From: Eurosta solidaginis
Taxonomy: Eukaryota > Arthropoda > Insecta > Diptera > Tephritidae
Length of the DNA: 64,000 nucleotides
Direction: 5' to 3'
Assembly: GCF_040869045.1 (NCBI RefSeq)
Contig: NC_090319.1
Span: 384,911,601 to 384,975,600, forward strand
Shown here: positions 1 to 10,636 of the stretch, piece by piece
Numbering within the stretch: position 1 is the stretch's first letter
Layout of the letters: each line of letters begins with the position of its first letter
The notes under the pieces: model-generated
Told to the model about the DNA's origin: nothing
Seen by the model: only the letters and a program-made list of their open reading frames with translations
Databases searched by the model: none
Translations under genes and position numbers: made by a program

Positions 1-61
1 AGTAAGAGGTCAGTGCATAAGATGAAGTCAAAACACTTCATAGAAATGTTGATTAGAGGAG

Positions 62-635
62 GGTATACACTAGGCCGGGTCGATTTGTGGGGAGGCAAAA
101 AAATCGCCCATTGCTCTGTGAAAATCATATTCTAGGGATCAAAATAAGAAACTTTGCCGAAGGAACCATACCTCTAAAACGAATTCTGATGTCCCCCTCT
201 TTGGATCGTAGGGGCAAATTTTGAAAAATCCCACTTTGAAATGCCTATGTTTGGAGTTTATTTTTCTCTTTAGAAATTTATTTAGTCAAAACATATGTAA
301 ATGAAAAAATGTATTTAACTTAGTAATAGAAAAGAAATTTAAAAAAATTATTAGAAATTAGCGTTTTTACAACCCCCTTTTAAAACCAAGGCATCACTGT
401 GACACAATTGCAGATCGTAAAATTGCTTGTGTTGTTTTTTTTTAAGCCACCACAAGACACAGCAGGTAGAATTGAAATTGCCCCTACCCAAAAGCTCGAC
501 CCAAAGGGGGGGGGGGGGGGGGGAATTCGTTTTAGAGGTACGGTTCCTTCGGCAAAGTTTCTTATTTTGATCCCTAGAATACGATTTTCACAGAGCAATG
601 AGCGATTTTTAAATCGACCCGCCCTAGTATACACC
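62..635. repeat. Inverted-repeat (foldback/MITE-like) element
   Basis: The two ends are long inverted repeats: about 62-200 reads, in reverse complement, like about 495-635, including the shared outer block GTATAC..CTAGG..GGGTCGAT and an inner block reading CCTCTAAAACGAATTC. The roughly 290-bp middle is AT-rich with no coding sequence. The right arm carries a run of 18 G (506-523), absent from the left arm, so it probably grew by slippage. No transposase is visible, so this is a non-autonomous element of unknown superfamily. The short ORFs on both strands here come from the inverted arms. Confidence 0.75.
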
Positions 636-1005
636 AAACAAAATTACTAGTAAGCCTTTTACCGTTAGTAGTATTCAAAAATGAGAAACATTTGCATATC
701 TCTTGAACTGGCAAGAGACAAGGGTAGCAAAGAAAAGACAAGGAAAGAAACTAAAGGAAAATCTTCCGCAACCAATTGAGGGAGAAGCCCGTTTTTAGGA
801 GCGGAAGAAGAAGAGTTAACGTCCCACTCCCAGGACCGTAATTGAAGCTATGATATATTGAAAGCAAGCTGACTAGTGTCATAATGGTGCTTGACGAGTC
901 TAATAAACCGTTAAAAATAAAAACGAGGTAAGTAATAACTCAAACTTAAGGTGGCTAAAGCTAGTTGTTCCAGATCTTTAAAATCATGGTACTAGCGAGG
1001 AAAAA
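636..1005. other. AT-rich spacer, nothing recognised
   Basis: This stretch lies between the inverted-repeat element and the truncated 3' end of LINE copy A. It holds purine-rich non-coding sequence with no convincing ORF or repeat end. Confidence 0.5.
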
Positions 1006-1281
1006 CGAGGAAACTTGCTGTTTCAACAGGGTGGACCATAATGAAAGGGGTGTTAGAGGCGTTGGTTCCACATTAAAATTGAAGAGATGGTTGGTGTCAT
1101 GTGGAGACACATTGCAAGCGGGGCATACATTTTTTATGTCGGGGTTGATTCTGGATAGGTAAGAGTTTAACCTGTTACAGTATCCAGAACGAAGTTGAGC
1201 TAGAGTGACTCGCGTTTCCCTGGGGAGTATGCGTTCCTCTTCCGCAAGTTTTGGGTACTGTTCTTTGATTACTGGATTCAC
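1006..1281 (-). pseudogene. LINE copy A C-terminal zinc-knuckle-like tail
   Basis: The frame reads ILPRETRVTLAQLRSGYCNRLNSYL, then CPACNVSPHDTNHLFN, then PTPLTPLSLW. This CxxC..H..H(C) tail follows the reverse transcriptase in this LINE group and also ends copy B. The last cysteine seen in copy B (HLFNCNVEP) is Phe here. Homology stops at about 1006, before the terminal residues. Confidence 0.7.
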
Positions 1282-1612
1282 CGGGCAATTCCTGGCATAA
1301 AGGTCCGACGCCTGTTTGTGGAGTTCACCAAGGACCTGCTTGTGTTTTTTTGCTTCATACGGCTGAGCTCTCAGGTGCCGTATTTCCTCAAAATCCTAGG
1401 CGGTGTTGGCTCATCAATCAGATGTCTGTTGGGATGCCCAAGTTTCTGGGTATTCAACAGAACCTGTTTGGTTCGCATCTCATTTCTCTCCCTGATGGAG
1501 AGTATTCTCGCCTCATTATGTAGGTGGTGTTATGGGGACATAAGAAGGAAGCCCGTGGCGATTCTGAGAGCAGTATTTTGGCAGGCCTGTAGCTTCTTCC
1601 AGTGGGTAGTTT

Positions 1613-2990
1613 TTATGCTTGGCGACCATATAAGGGACGCGTAGACTGCAATCGGCTGGCCAATTGCTTTGTATGTGGAATGAGCGTTTCTTTGTCTTTT
1701 CCCCAGGTACTGCCAGCAAGGGATTTGAGGATTTTATTACGGCTCTGGATTTTCGGAACAATTGCGGCTGCATGCACACCGAAATGTAGATCCTGATCAA
1801 ACGTCACACCCAAGATTTTGGGGTGTAGGACAGTCGGTAGCGTAATGCCATCGACGTGGATGTTCAAAATGGTCGACATTTGGGACGTCCATGTTGTAAA
1901 TAAGGTCGCGGAGTATTTAGTCGGTGATAATTCCAGGTTTCGCGAGGCGAAAAAACTAGATAGATCAGGGAGGTAGCCGTTTATTCTGTTGCAAAGCTCA
2001 TCGATCTGTGGGCCTGGGCCTGTGGCCATTATTGTGCAGTCATCGGCGTAGGAAACGATAGTAACTCCTTCTGGTGGTGAAGGTAGCTTAGATATGGGGA
2101 TAGGACCCCACCCTGTGGAACCCCTTGTTTAATTCTTCTTGGTTTTGATGTTTCGTTTCTAAATTGCACCGATGCCTGCCGACCACCCAGATAATTTGCG
2201 GTCCACCTTTTAAGACATGTGGGAAGGGTAGACCCTTCCAGGTCTTGCAGTAACGTGCCATGGTTGACCGTATCAAAAGCTTTTGATAGGTCTAGCGCAA
2301 CGAGTACTGTTCTATGGTGGGGGTTTTGATTTAAACCGCAATTTATCTGGGTGCTGATGGCATTTAGTGCAGTGGTGGTGCTATGGAGTTTTCTGAAGCC
2401 ATGCTGATGACAGGCAAGCTGCAAATTAGCTTTGAAGTAGGGAAGCAAAATGGCTTCAAGCATCTTTGCTACTGGCGATAGGAGAGATATCGGGCGATAC
2501 GACTCTCCTATGTTAGCTGGTTTCCCAGGCTTTAGTAGCGGGACCACCTTGGCCATTTTCCATTTTGCGGTTCTGGTTCCACCAAAACAAAGGTGGAAAG
2601 GGACAGGTTGAAGACATATGCTAAATATTTGAAACCCTCTTTCCCTAGGCTTTTAAGCATCGGCATGGCTATGCCGTCTGGGCCCACTGCTTTGGATGGT
2701 TTAGCATGACCGATGGCATCCTCAACCTCCCTGGCGGTGATGGTAATTGGTGACGCGCTGAATTTATGTTTATGTGCGTGTCTGTTGGCCCTCCGTCTAT
2801 CTTCGTCGACCGTAGAATGCATTATATATTGTCGGCAGAAAGCGCTCGCGCATTTTTTCGCATCCGACAGCACTTTATCGCCAAAGGCGATGGAAACTTT
2901 GTCATTGTGCTAGACGGATTCGATAGGAACTTTACGGTGGACCAGTTTACCTACACTGGCAGAGAGGTTACAACCGCTTAGGTGCTCCTC
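1613..2990 (-). pseudogene. LINE copy A reverse transcriptase, frameshifted
   Basis: Three overlapping frames together cover a LINE reverse transcriptase. The fingers region has KPSKAVGPDGIAMPMLKSL and SYRPISLLSPVAKMLE. The palm has ALDLSKAFDTVNH, GVPQGGVLSP and SYADDCTIMAT (near 2030-2065). The thumb has SRNLELSPTKYSATLF and HPKILGVTFDQDLHFG. Frameshifts lie near 2535-2560, where LVEPEPQNGKW replaces a VIPETWK-like stretch, and just before the YADD block near 2075. All palm motifs can be read, but no single frame spans them. Confidence 0.85.
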
Positions 2991-3216
2991 CCATTTCGCC
3001 CGGTTGTGTTCATCCACAAGCAATCTGATGCGTTGGTTTATATCCCTTATTTGGGGGTCGCCGGGATCGAGCTGCCTTATAAGGTTACGATCTCTCGCTA
3101 AATTTGCGGCCTCCGCCGGGAAGTGGGGCCGCATTTCGGGAATACTACCGGCGGGAATGAAACGAGCCAATGCGGATTCAATGACCTTGCGGAAAGCACG
3201 CTCCCCTTGGCGGACA

Positions 3217-4212
3217 TCAGTCGGGATAGGGAGGGCAGCAGCGGTTGTCTGTAAAGGATTTGTATTCGTCCCACTTTCCTTTTTTTAAGCTTATGAGAGT
3301 GCGTTTTTCTGTGACGGTAAAGTCGGCGGTACGCTCGAGCGAAATAAGTATATAAGTTACCATCGGCTGCCAGTTGACGCAGTTTACGAGTTCTGCGCTC
3401 ACGATTGAAATATCCGGCGAGCTGTGACATCTTCCTACCATACGTGTGGGGGCTTCTCCGTTTATTGTGCAAAACGTCGTTTCTTCTATTTGATCCGCCA
3501 ACATCTCACCCCTACTGTCTGCCCGCAAGTTTGAATGCCATAGATCGTGATGGGCATTAAAATCGCCTATGATAATGTGATTGTTGCCAGTGAGTAAGGC
3601 GCTGATGTTAGGGCGGTATCCACTGGGGCAACAGGTGGCAGGAGGGATACAGATGTTGATGATTTCTAGGTTCGCATCTCCTGACCGGACAGATAAGCCT
3701 TGACGTTCTAAGACCCTGTCCCTGCGGTCGATGCCGGGATCAAATATATGATATTGCACAGTGCGGTGTATGATAAACGCGAGGCGCCGCCCCCATTTCC
3801 GCTCTCGCGATCTTTTCTGTGGGCATGCAGATCTTGCTGTGAGTTTAGTCTCTTGCATCGCAGCAATGCGGATGTTGTGCCGCTTCATGAAGTCGACTAT
3901 CTCCGTGATCTTCCCAGTTAATCCATTGCAGTTTAACTGCAGAATTCTGAAGGGCATAGGGGGAGACGTCGTCACTCTGGGAGTAAGTGACGGGTGACTA
4001 CGCCTGGGTTGGGGAATGCTAGGACTCAACTGCTGTTGTGGCCCTGGGACTGGACGTCCTTGGGTAAGCATAGGGGTACCCGGTGTATTTGGGTATGCGG
4101 CCTGGCAACATGGCGCAATGAAACCCGTCGAGGGGTTGCCGTCGCGGAGACCAGAACATCTAGGACAGTGGCACCGTCCATGGCAAGAGCTGCATTGGGC
4201 GGATGTCGCAAA
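3217..4212 (-). pseudogene. LINE copy A apurinic-like endonuclease domain
   Basis: The frame continues the finger motif (CSSCHGRCHCPRCSGL), passes a Pro/Ser/Gln-rich linker, and enters an exonuclease-endonuclease-phosphatase fold with QLNCNGL, QETKL, GDFNAHHDLWHS and SSPDI. This enzyme nicks target DNA to start target-primed reverse transcription. A small deletion after QETKLTA replaces the expected segment. A second deletion, of 18 nt compared with copy B, removes the catalytic SDH block: copy A reads VTYILIS where copy B reads VTLASDHLPILIS. The frame then runs out at KGKWDEYKSFTDNRCC. The enzyme is therefore dead in this copy. Confidence 0.8.
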
Positions 4213-4216
4213 CATA

Positions 4217-4542
4217 TGACGCAGAATGGCATTTAATTTATACGTTCACAGAGTATTTTACCGTCGCTCTATTACTATGAGCGTTATTACTTACGTGAGG
4301 ATGTCCAAGTAACGTTTAACTACACGGGATTTGTATATAGATTATTATAATTAGAAAAGTAATATTGAAAAGATTAAAGTTAGTACAGAGTATAATTGTA
4401 AAATTCAAGTAATGTTCTTTCTCCCGCCGCTCGTGTTCAACTATTGTCGTTGTTCGTATAACTTCGTTCAAATACCCACGCCAACAGAGTAGAGTGTTGT
4501 AGATATATGGAAAACGCAGGGATGTAATTATGTGGCGTGACA
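4217..4542. mobile_element. Solo LTR inserted in LINE copy A
   Basis: A 326-bp segment starting TG and ending CA interrupts the zinc-finger coding region of LINE copy A. It is flanked by the 4-bp direct repeat CATA (4213-4216 and 4543-4546). Removing it rejoins the two halves of a cysteine motif. A 4-bp target duplication with TG..CA ends is typical of Ty3/gypsy LTR elements. It has no coding capacity, so it is probably a solo LTR left by recombination. Its orientation is uncertain. Confidence 0.7.
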
Positions 4543-5199
4543 CATATATATTCTGTGCTGGCAAACGGTGCAAAGGGAGGTAGGGACTAAGAGTCTGTTT
4601 CCCTGACCTACACAATTGCTGCCGGAAAAGAGGGGTGGAGAAGACGGGGGCAGAGGCTGATTCTCGGCATTGTTCCCGACTCTACTACGGCGGTTGTAGG
4701 TAAGAGTGGGAGCTGCCGTATGAGTTGGTGGCGCCGTGGGGCGCGAGCAGCAGCGGTTACTTGTTTTGGCTTGCTGAGCAGCGGGGCTGCTAGAAAGTAA
4801 GGGGGGGCTAAGGCGCAGACTACGGGACGTCCTAGGGCGTGAACAGCAAGGAGCCCCAAAAGATTTATAGAAGTTACGTGGACGTCTGGTTTTGGGATAT
4901 AGCCCAGAACGACCTGTCCGATGCAACCATCCCTTACACGAGACACACTGACAAGAGTATGACCGTCTTAAAAAGATTCTTTTCTGGCAGGTGCAGCAAA
5001 ACCATTTCTCAGGACCGGGGTCAGGAGACGGACCCGGATTGGGTTCGATACCTTCCCGGAGCAAGAGAATATGGAGCAGTCCCGCTGCAAGGAGCTGCAG
5101 GGAGGATGACAATTTGTGGGAGGGACGCAACAAATTAAATGGGGTTACACTGAAATTACAGTCCTTGGTCGGAAAAAATCCCGAGTCGCTCCGGTACAT
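4543..5199 (-). pseudogene. LINE ORF1-like region with 2A-like motif and PHD-like fingers
   Basis: An open frame starting with Met at 5199 gives a leucine-rich stretch and then GIEPNPGP at residues 50-57 (nucleotides 5052-5029). This matches the core of ribosome-skipping 2A-like sequences known from many non-LTR elements. A cysteine-rich motif of the form CxxC..C..C..C..W-x-H follows (about residues 68-100) and resembles a PHD finger. A related motif (LCTVCQ ... CSSCHGRCHCPRCSGL) is split by the solo LTR at 4217-4542 and resumes at 4212, so the fingers look duplicated. Between them is a Ser/Pro/Thr-rich linker. If 2A works, translation would release a peptide of about 56 residues before the finger and enzyme part; that is inference. 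The copy is broken by the LTR and is annotated as a pseudogene. Confidence 0.65.
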
Positions 5200-5735
5200 A
5201 GAACCGACTGCCTTGGGAAGCGCCTTAGTACCCTATAATTATGAAGCGACTCTGTGTCACCACAAGCCATATCGATGTACTTCGAAAATCGACCCTGGAC
5301 GAAAAAAGTTGTGTTTTTTCGTCCTCTGTCATCACTATATCGAAAGAATCGAAAGAAAGCTAGGTACGACCTTGAGGTTCTCCAGTCAAATTAATTAGTT
5401 AGCACAGCAGTTAGGCTGGTATAGGAACGTGATACTACCGGAACAAGCTGGATTCTTCTCCCGCCAAGACTGTCATAACGGCACAATACCCTAAAAGCAA
5501 GATGGCTGCCATCCTGTTGTGATGCTTTTCTCAATAGTTTGGATAAAGTGGTCGATCCGAATGTTCTGGTCCACGAACAAAGGTGCTAGTACCGCACCGT
5601 ACCGAATTTAGATCCAAAAAATGACTGCCTTTATGAGTATCCTCCCCTAAACCGTCGGTGTTTTTGCCGTTAATAAAATAACAACGAATATTTTTTTGTT
5701 CTGCTTAACTTTATATATCTACTACAGGGCGCCAT
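5200..5735. other. Possible LINE 5' leader, then unassigned DNA
   Basis: Sequence just upstream of the LINE ORF1 start may be its 5' UTR, but no second copy in the window allows a boundary to be set. The rest is non-coding with no recognised element. Confidence 0.35.
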
Positions 5736-6119
5736 GTTGTTGTTGTAACGATAAGGACACTCCCCAAAGGCCTTGGGGAGTGTTATCGAGTTGATGGTCC
5801 TTTGCCGGATGCAGATCCGGTAAGTTCCGGTACCAAGCCCGACCATCTCGGGAACGATTTGTTTAGACCACATGCGACCTTCTAGGCCATCCCGCCCTCC
5901 CACCACCTAGATCCATGAGGAGGTCGCGGTCGCCATAGCCTGGGCACTTAATGAAACAGAATTCGCCACGGATAGGTGAGGTTGAGAATTGGGTTTGGAG
6001 AAGCTGTGTATTGCGCTGGCAACCTTAAAGGGCTGCGCTACACAAACCCCTTGAATCCAGTATTTTAGTCGCCTCTTACGACAGGCATACCTGCCGCGGG
6101 TATATTCTAACCCCTAACC
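5736..6119 (-). mobile_element. SINE-like retroposon, (CAA)n-tailed
   Basis: On the minus strand this 384-bp copy starts with a GGGTTAGGGGTTAGAATATA-like head, includes a CGTAAGAGGCGACTAAAATA block and a strong CTCCCC..GGGGAG hairpin, and ends in a CAA tail (TTG repeats at 5736). CGCCAT occurs on both sides (5730-5735 and 6120-6125) and is a likely target duplication. Other copies lie at 16690-16858 (partial), 17054-23370 (split), 21491-21904 and 42232-42540. There is no coding sequence. Confidence 0.7.
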
Positions 6120-6125
6120 CGCCAT

Positions 6126-6530
6126 CTTTCGTAAATGTAACTATACTGCCTGCGGTTTTAGTGGGATCTCTCAATGATACCAAAGTTATATCGATTCGTT
6201 GACTGCCTTCTTCTTGTTCTGGGTTTCTTGTTTATTTAGAGGCACTTTCATTCTTTAAAGGTTTTGTGAAGTGTTGCCGACATGATGAAAAATTTAAAAT
6301 TAATCCAGATTGAAAAATCAATTTAATCAATCTGCTACGCTGCGAGTCTAGTAAAGGATAATACTTCGTCGACTCTTGCCCTAACTTCTTGTTCCGTTTA
6401 CACATATTGATCTTACATTGCTTTCACAAAGCCTGCATCTCTTTCCTGACGTTCTACCCATTTTGTATTAACGTGGCTAACTACTTCTAATAATAAGCCT
6501 TAAATTGTACAATTGATAATCTGCTATTTT
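6126..6530. other. AT-rich spacer, nothing recognised
   Basis: Non-coding, with no ORF and no clear repeat boundary. Confidence 0.4.
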
Positions 6531-8575
6531 TATACTCAGCTGAGCAGAGCTCACAGAGTATATTTTGTTCGCATAACGGTAAACTAATCGAGATAGATAT
6601 AGACTTCTATATATCAAAATGATCTGGGTGAAAAAAGAAATTCATTTAGTCATGTCCGTCCGTCTGTCCGTCCGTCTGTCCGTCCGTCTGTAAACACGAT
6701 AGCTTGAGTAAGTTTTGAGGTATCTTGACGAAAGTTTGGTATGCAGGTTCCTGGGCGCTCATCTCAGATCTCTGTTTAAAATGAACGAAATCGGACTACA
6801 ACCACGCCCACTTTTTCGATATCGAAAATTTCGAAAAACCGAAAAAGTGCGATAATTCATTACCAAAGACGGATAAAGCGTGGCAATGGGCGTGGCACCG
6901 CCCACTTTTAAAAGAAGGTAATTTAAAAGTTTTGCAAGCTGTAATTTGGCAGTCGTTGAAGATATCATGATGAAATTTGGTAGGCACGTTACTCCTATTA
7001 CTATATGTGTGCTAAATAAAAATTAGCGAAATCGGATGACGAACACGCCCACTTTTAAAAAAAAAAATTTTTTAAGTCAAATTTTAACAAAAAATTTAAT
7101 ATCTTTACAGTATAAAAGTAAATTATGTCAACATTCGACTCCAGTAATGATATGGTGCAACAAAATACAAAGATAAAAGAAAATTTCAAAATGGGCGTGG
7201 CTCCGCCCATTTTCATTTAGTTAGCCTAGAATACTTTTAATGCCATAAGTCGAACAAAAATTTACCAATCCTTCTCAAATTTGGTAGGGGCATAGATTCT
7301 TTAATTTTTTTTTTTTTTATAGATTCTATGACGGTAATTGTTATCTGTGAAAATGGGCGAAATCGGTGGAAGCCACGCCCAGTTTTTATACACAGTCCAC
7401 CGTCTGTCCTTCCGCTCGGCCGTTAACACAATAACTTGAGCAAAAACCGATATATCTTTACTAAACTTAGCCCACGTACTTATCTGAACTCACTTTATCT
7501 TGGTATAAAAAATGGCCGAAATCCGACTATGACCACGCCCACTTTTCCGATATCGAAAATTACGAAAAATGAAAAAATGACAATTCTGTACCAAATATGA
7601 AAAAAGAGATGAAACATGGTAATTGGATTGGTTTTTTGACGCAAAATATAACTTTAGAAAAAACTTTGTAAAATAGGTGTGAAAATGGAAAAGTTCTGGG
7701 GGTCGATGCCGGTTGTGCGTTATGGTAAAGTGAAAAGTATTAACACCAATTCACCAGGATTATTGATTCTCGTTTTGCGTTAAAACTTCAAATTGAAGCG
7801 AAGTGAAAACAAAGTTAACGCCGATACAAATTTTGTGTTAACGTTTGAATTTAAAAAAATTGTCAAACAAACAACATCAAATAAAAAGAAAACAAAAACA
7901 AAAGAAATCTGTCATAATTTATCATTCAGCAAAGAAAACTTCACACATCGTAAATTCAAATGTTATTGAGCTAACAGTTTTCACAGCAGTTATAAGAATC
8001 GCATTTTCGAACTTAGTGAAGTTAACAAATTAAAACATTAAGTGATAACCAAAGTGATAAATTTTTTTTCACTTCACTATAACGCTCAACCGGAATGGAC
8101 ACCCTGCAACCCGAAACCAAAAGCCCTTGGAATCATGGCAGGAATACTGTTCGTGGTATTACATATATAAATAAATTAGCGGTACCCGACAGAAGATGTT
8201 CTGGGTCACCCTGGTCCACATTTTGGACGATATCTCGAAAACGCCTTCACATATACAACTAAGGGCTACTCCCTTTTAAAACCCTCATTAATTTTTTTAA
8301 TTTGATACCCATATCGTACAAACACATTCTAGAGTCACCCCTGGTCCACCCTTATTGCGATATCGTGAAAAGGCGTCGACCTACAGAACTAAGGCCGACT
8401 ACGTTTTATTAATCATTAACACCTTCCATTTGATACAGATGTCATACAAACACATTCCAGGGTTACTCTAGGTTCATTTTGCTTAATGGTGATTTTCCCT
8501 TATTTTGTCTCCAAAGCTCTCAGCTGAGTATGTAATGTTCGGTTACAGCCGAACTTAGCTTTCCTTACTTGTTTT
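6531..8575 (+). mobile_element. TACTCAG dispersed repeat, copy 1
   Basis: It starts TATACTCAGCTGAGCAGAGC and ends near CCGAACTTAGCTTTCCTTAC. Related copies lie at 13079-15531 (+), 43508-45365 (-) and 63017-63619 (+, truncated). The head has a GTCCGTCCGTCTG microsatellite (6653-6690). The body repeats a module with a CCACGCCCACTTTT-type motif next to AATCGG or AAATCCGA. The tail contains units of a roughly 130-bp tandem repeat. The ends carry imperfect inverted CTCAGCTGAG-like sequence. There is no coding capacity, and the class (DNA element or retroposon) is undetermined. This copy is interrupted by a MITE at about 7698-8104. Confidence 0.75.
7698..8104. mobile_element. MITE inside TACTCAG copy 1
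   Basis: An insertion of about 407 bp is absent from the matching place in copy 2 (near 14300). Its ends are imperfect inverted repeats: the left reads GCCGGTTGTGCGTTATGGT, and the right reads in reverse complement as TCCGGTTGAGCGTTATAGT, followed by AAGTGAAAA on both sides. The interior is AT-rich with no transposase. Confidence 0.65.
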
Positions 8576-8978
8576 AAGGTAACACCCACATTCACTACCA
8601 CCACTCGCTGCATTACACAACAGATAACTATAATAAATGTTTATCACACAGTTCACTACTTACGTTTGATTGAATAAATATTATTTTTTCTCACCATTAC
8701 TTTCTTTACAGATTTGCCTTAATTTTTTCAGTCCATAAATGGAAATCCAATGTCCCAAAAATCGTTTTGCACAAACTTTTCATTATCTTATCAAACAACA
8801 ACAGTTACTCTAACAGCTGATATTACTCCATGGCGTGGTGAGATACGATACAGTAGCTTCCATAAAATTTAAATAAAGGAAAAACGAGGTGCACAAACTT
8901 TCTATGATTCAAATAATGTTTAGCTTACCAAATTTTTTTTCGTTCTTTTCCTTTTGTTGGTGCTTGCAAAGCTTACAT
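8576..8978. other. Non-coding spacer
   Basis: No ORF of note and no match to other repeats in the window. Confidence 0.4.
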
Positions 8979-8980
8979 TA

Positions 8981-9386
8981 GCCGTGTTTTTTAACACGCG
9001 TATAGTCGTTTACGCTTAAACTTGATATGGACTGCTAATCGACAAACTTTAAATACACCTCTGAAATTGCTGCGCATAAATTTTGTCCTACTAAATTTCA
9101 ATACGCATTATACTCAGATGTAACTGAAATATGTGTCTTTGTTTCACCCTGTACCCTAATTCTATGTATTCTATCTGTGTCCACAATTCATCGCAACTGA
9201 TTCAGCTATATGTTATACCCTATGGCCATCAGAGCGTTGCGTCTCCGCTTTTCGGTACACCCTGTTGCTGTAGCTAGTTGTTTAACCACAGCCGCTAGAT
9301 GGGTCTCCTAAGCATTATCTAAGCGAAGATAGGCGTTTTTTAACAGGCGCAAACGAAACGTATACGCGCGTGTTAAAAAACACGGC
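8981..9386. mobile_element. MITE with 20+ bp terminal inverted repeats, TA target
   Basis: The left end GCCGTGTTTTTTAACACGCG is matched in inverse at the right end (9361-9386). TA flanks each end (8979-8980 and 9387-9388), consistent with a Tc1/mariner-type target duplication. The 406-bp element has no coding sequence. Confidence 0.75.
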
Positions 9387-9715
9387 TATTATTTATTTTT
9401 ATGCGAAAATATATATGGTCGTAAATTTTATGAGTCTGAGACGTATTCGCAATAATTTCTTTTATTAAATAATTTGTATTTCTTTTTAATGATGGAAAAC
9501 CAATTAATTAAATTAATAAAAGAAATAATTGTGAATTCGTCTCAAGCTCATTAGATTTAGGAAGTTAAGAAATGAATATACTTTAAATTAAAGAAATTAT
9601 ATAAATGTATATGCATGAACAGACACATTGTGAATACATACAAGTGAAAAATCTTCGCTAATTCCTCCATGTACCTGCTGCCAAGGTAGGTTTTCAAGAA
9701 AGAAATATTTTGGGA

Positions 9716-10015
9716 TATAACTTCTATTTTGGATGGTTAATAACAGGCATGCTTAACGAACGAAACGATATCATTTCGTTACGATAATCAACGTTAATAA
9801 ACGAAACGAAGTCATTTCGTTTCGTTTATTAACGTTAAGAACGCCAAATTAACGTTAATTTGACGATCTTAACGTTAATAAACGAAACGAAATGACTTCG
9901 TTTCGTTTATTAACGTTGATTATCGTAACGAAATGATATCGTTTCGTTCGTTAAGCATGCCTGGTTAATAAAACAGGGGAAGTTCACCATCTTCTCTTTC
10001 TTCCATTTCTTTCCT
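9716..10015 (-). repeat. LTR-like fragment, split by a palindromic MITE
   Basis: The segments 9716-9743 (AACTTCTATTTTGGATGG) and 9964-10010 (AAGTTCACCATCTTCTCTTT) match 12477-12600, which lies just upstream of the gag remnant on the minus strand. The repeated segments on either side of the gag may be pieces of the two LTRs of that element. The middle part present in the second copy is missing here. Confidence 0.45.
9744..9963. mobile_element. Near-perfect palindromic MITE, 8-bp target duplication
   Basis: A 220-bp element begins CAGGCATGCTTAACG and ends with its reverse complement. Almost the whole length folds on itself, with arms built of CGAAACGA, TCATTTCGTT and AACGTTAATAAACG. GTTAATAA flanks it on both sides (9736-9743 and 9964-9971). 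The 8-bp duplication and CAGG end suggest a hAT-type MITE. Confidence 0.85.
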
Positions 10016-10615
10016 TTACAGTGATGTATTTTTGCTTATACCTATATGACACTGCTTTATTTTCGTGTATTTGTTCTTGTATTTTATCTTAAATTTTTTG
10101 TCGCACTCCTTCCTAATACGGCTTTAGTACTGGTGTAAGTGTGTAAACTATATTTCAAAAAACTAACGAAATACAAGGAAAATACAATCTAGTACATTAA
10201 AAACAAATGAGCCAGTTTGTATTTCGATAGGTTTTTTTGACATTCGGCCGTTTTTTCTTTATTTTTTTCTGCCACATGAAAATTTTGTTTTTAGTTTGAA
10301 AATTTGGTGCATAAAAACACAATTAAAATCAAATTTCTTGTGAAAAAAGTGAACCATTAAGGACCGAAATAATTTTCGTGTGTTATTTGCATTTTTTTTT
10401 ATTGGTAAAAGTGTTAATGTAAAAATAAAATGTAAAACATAAACAAAAACAGTCAAACTCACCAATTTTTGGGAGAATAGTGGTCTCGCTTTTTCATGAT
10501 AGAAATTATTTTTGTGTTTTGAAGTTCCGATAAAGTTTCATCAGTTTTTTTAGCTTGGAATCCAAGAAAAAATAAAGCAGTATCATATATGCTTTATTCT
10601 ATTAATTAGTTGACA
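10016..10615. other. AT-rich interior, no gene seen
   Basis: This lies between the LTR-like fragment and the tandem repeat below, and may be the interior or 3' untranslated part of the gag-bearing element. No pol-type motif (protease, RT, RNase H, integrase) was found. Confidence 0.4.
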
Positions 10616-10636
10616 TGGTTGCATTTATGATCTTAC

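Larger units (their letters stand above)
1006..5199 (-). mobile_element. Non-LTR retrotransposon (LINE) copy A, decayed
   Basis: Read on the minus strand, the order is ORF1-like zinc-finger region (5199-4543), a solo LTR insertion, the end of the finger region plus endonuclease (4212-3217), reverse transcriptase (about 2990-1613) and a C-terminal cysteine/histidine motif (1281-1006). This is the layout of the I/Jockey group of LINEs; I cannot place the clade more exactly. Several frameshifts and small deletions make it inactive. Comparison with copy B (23488-25946) shows that homology stops near 1006, inside the last codons, so the 3' UTR and tail are missing. The true 5' end is not visible and may lie upstream of 5199. 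Confidence 0.85.

Noticed and set aside
380..650. Two overlapping ORFs of 83-85 codons on opposite strands, including a Pro or Gly run
   Set aside because: They fall in the inverted-repeat element and read through its G18 run; neither resembles a protein family.
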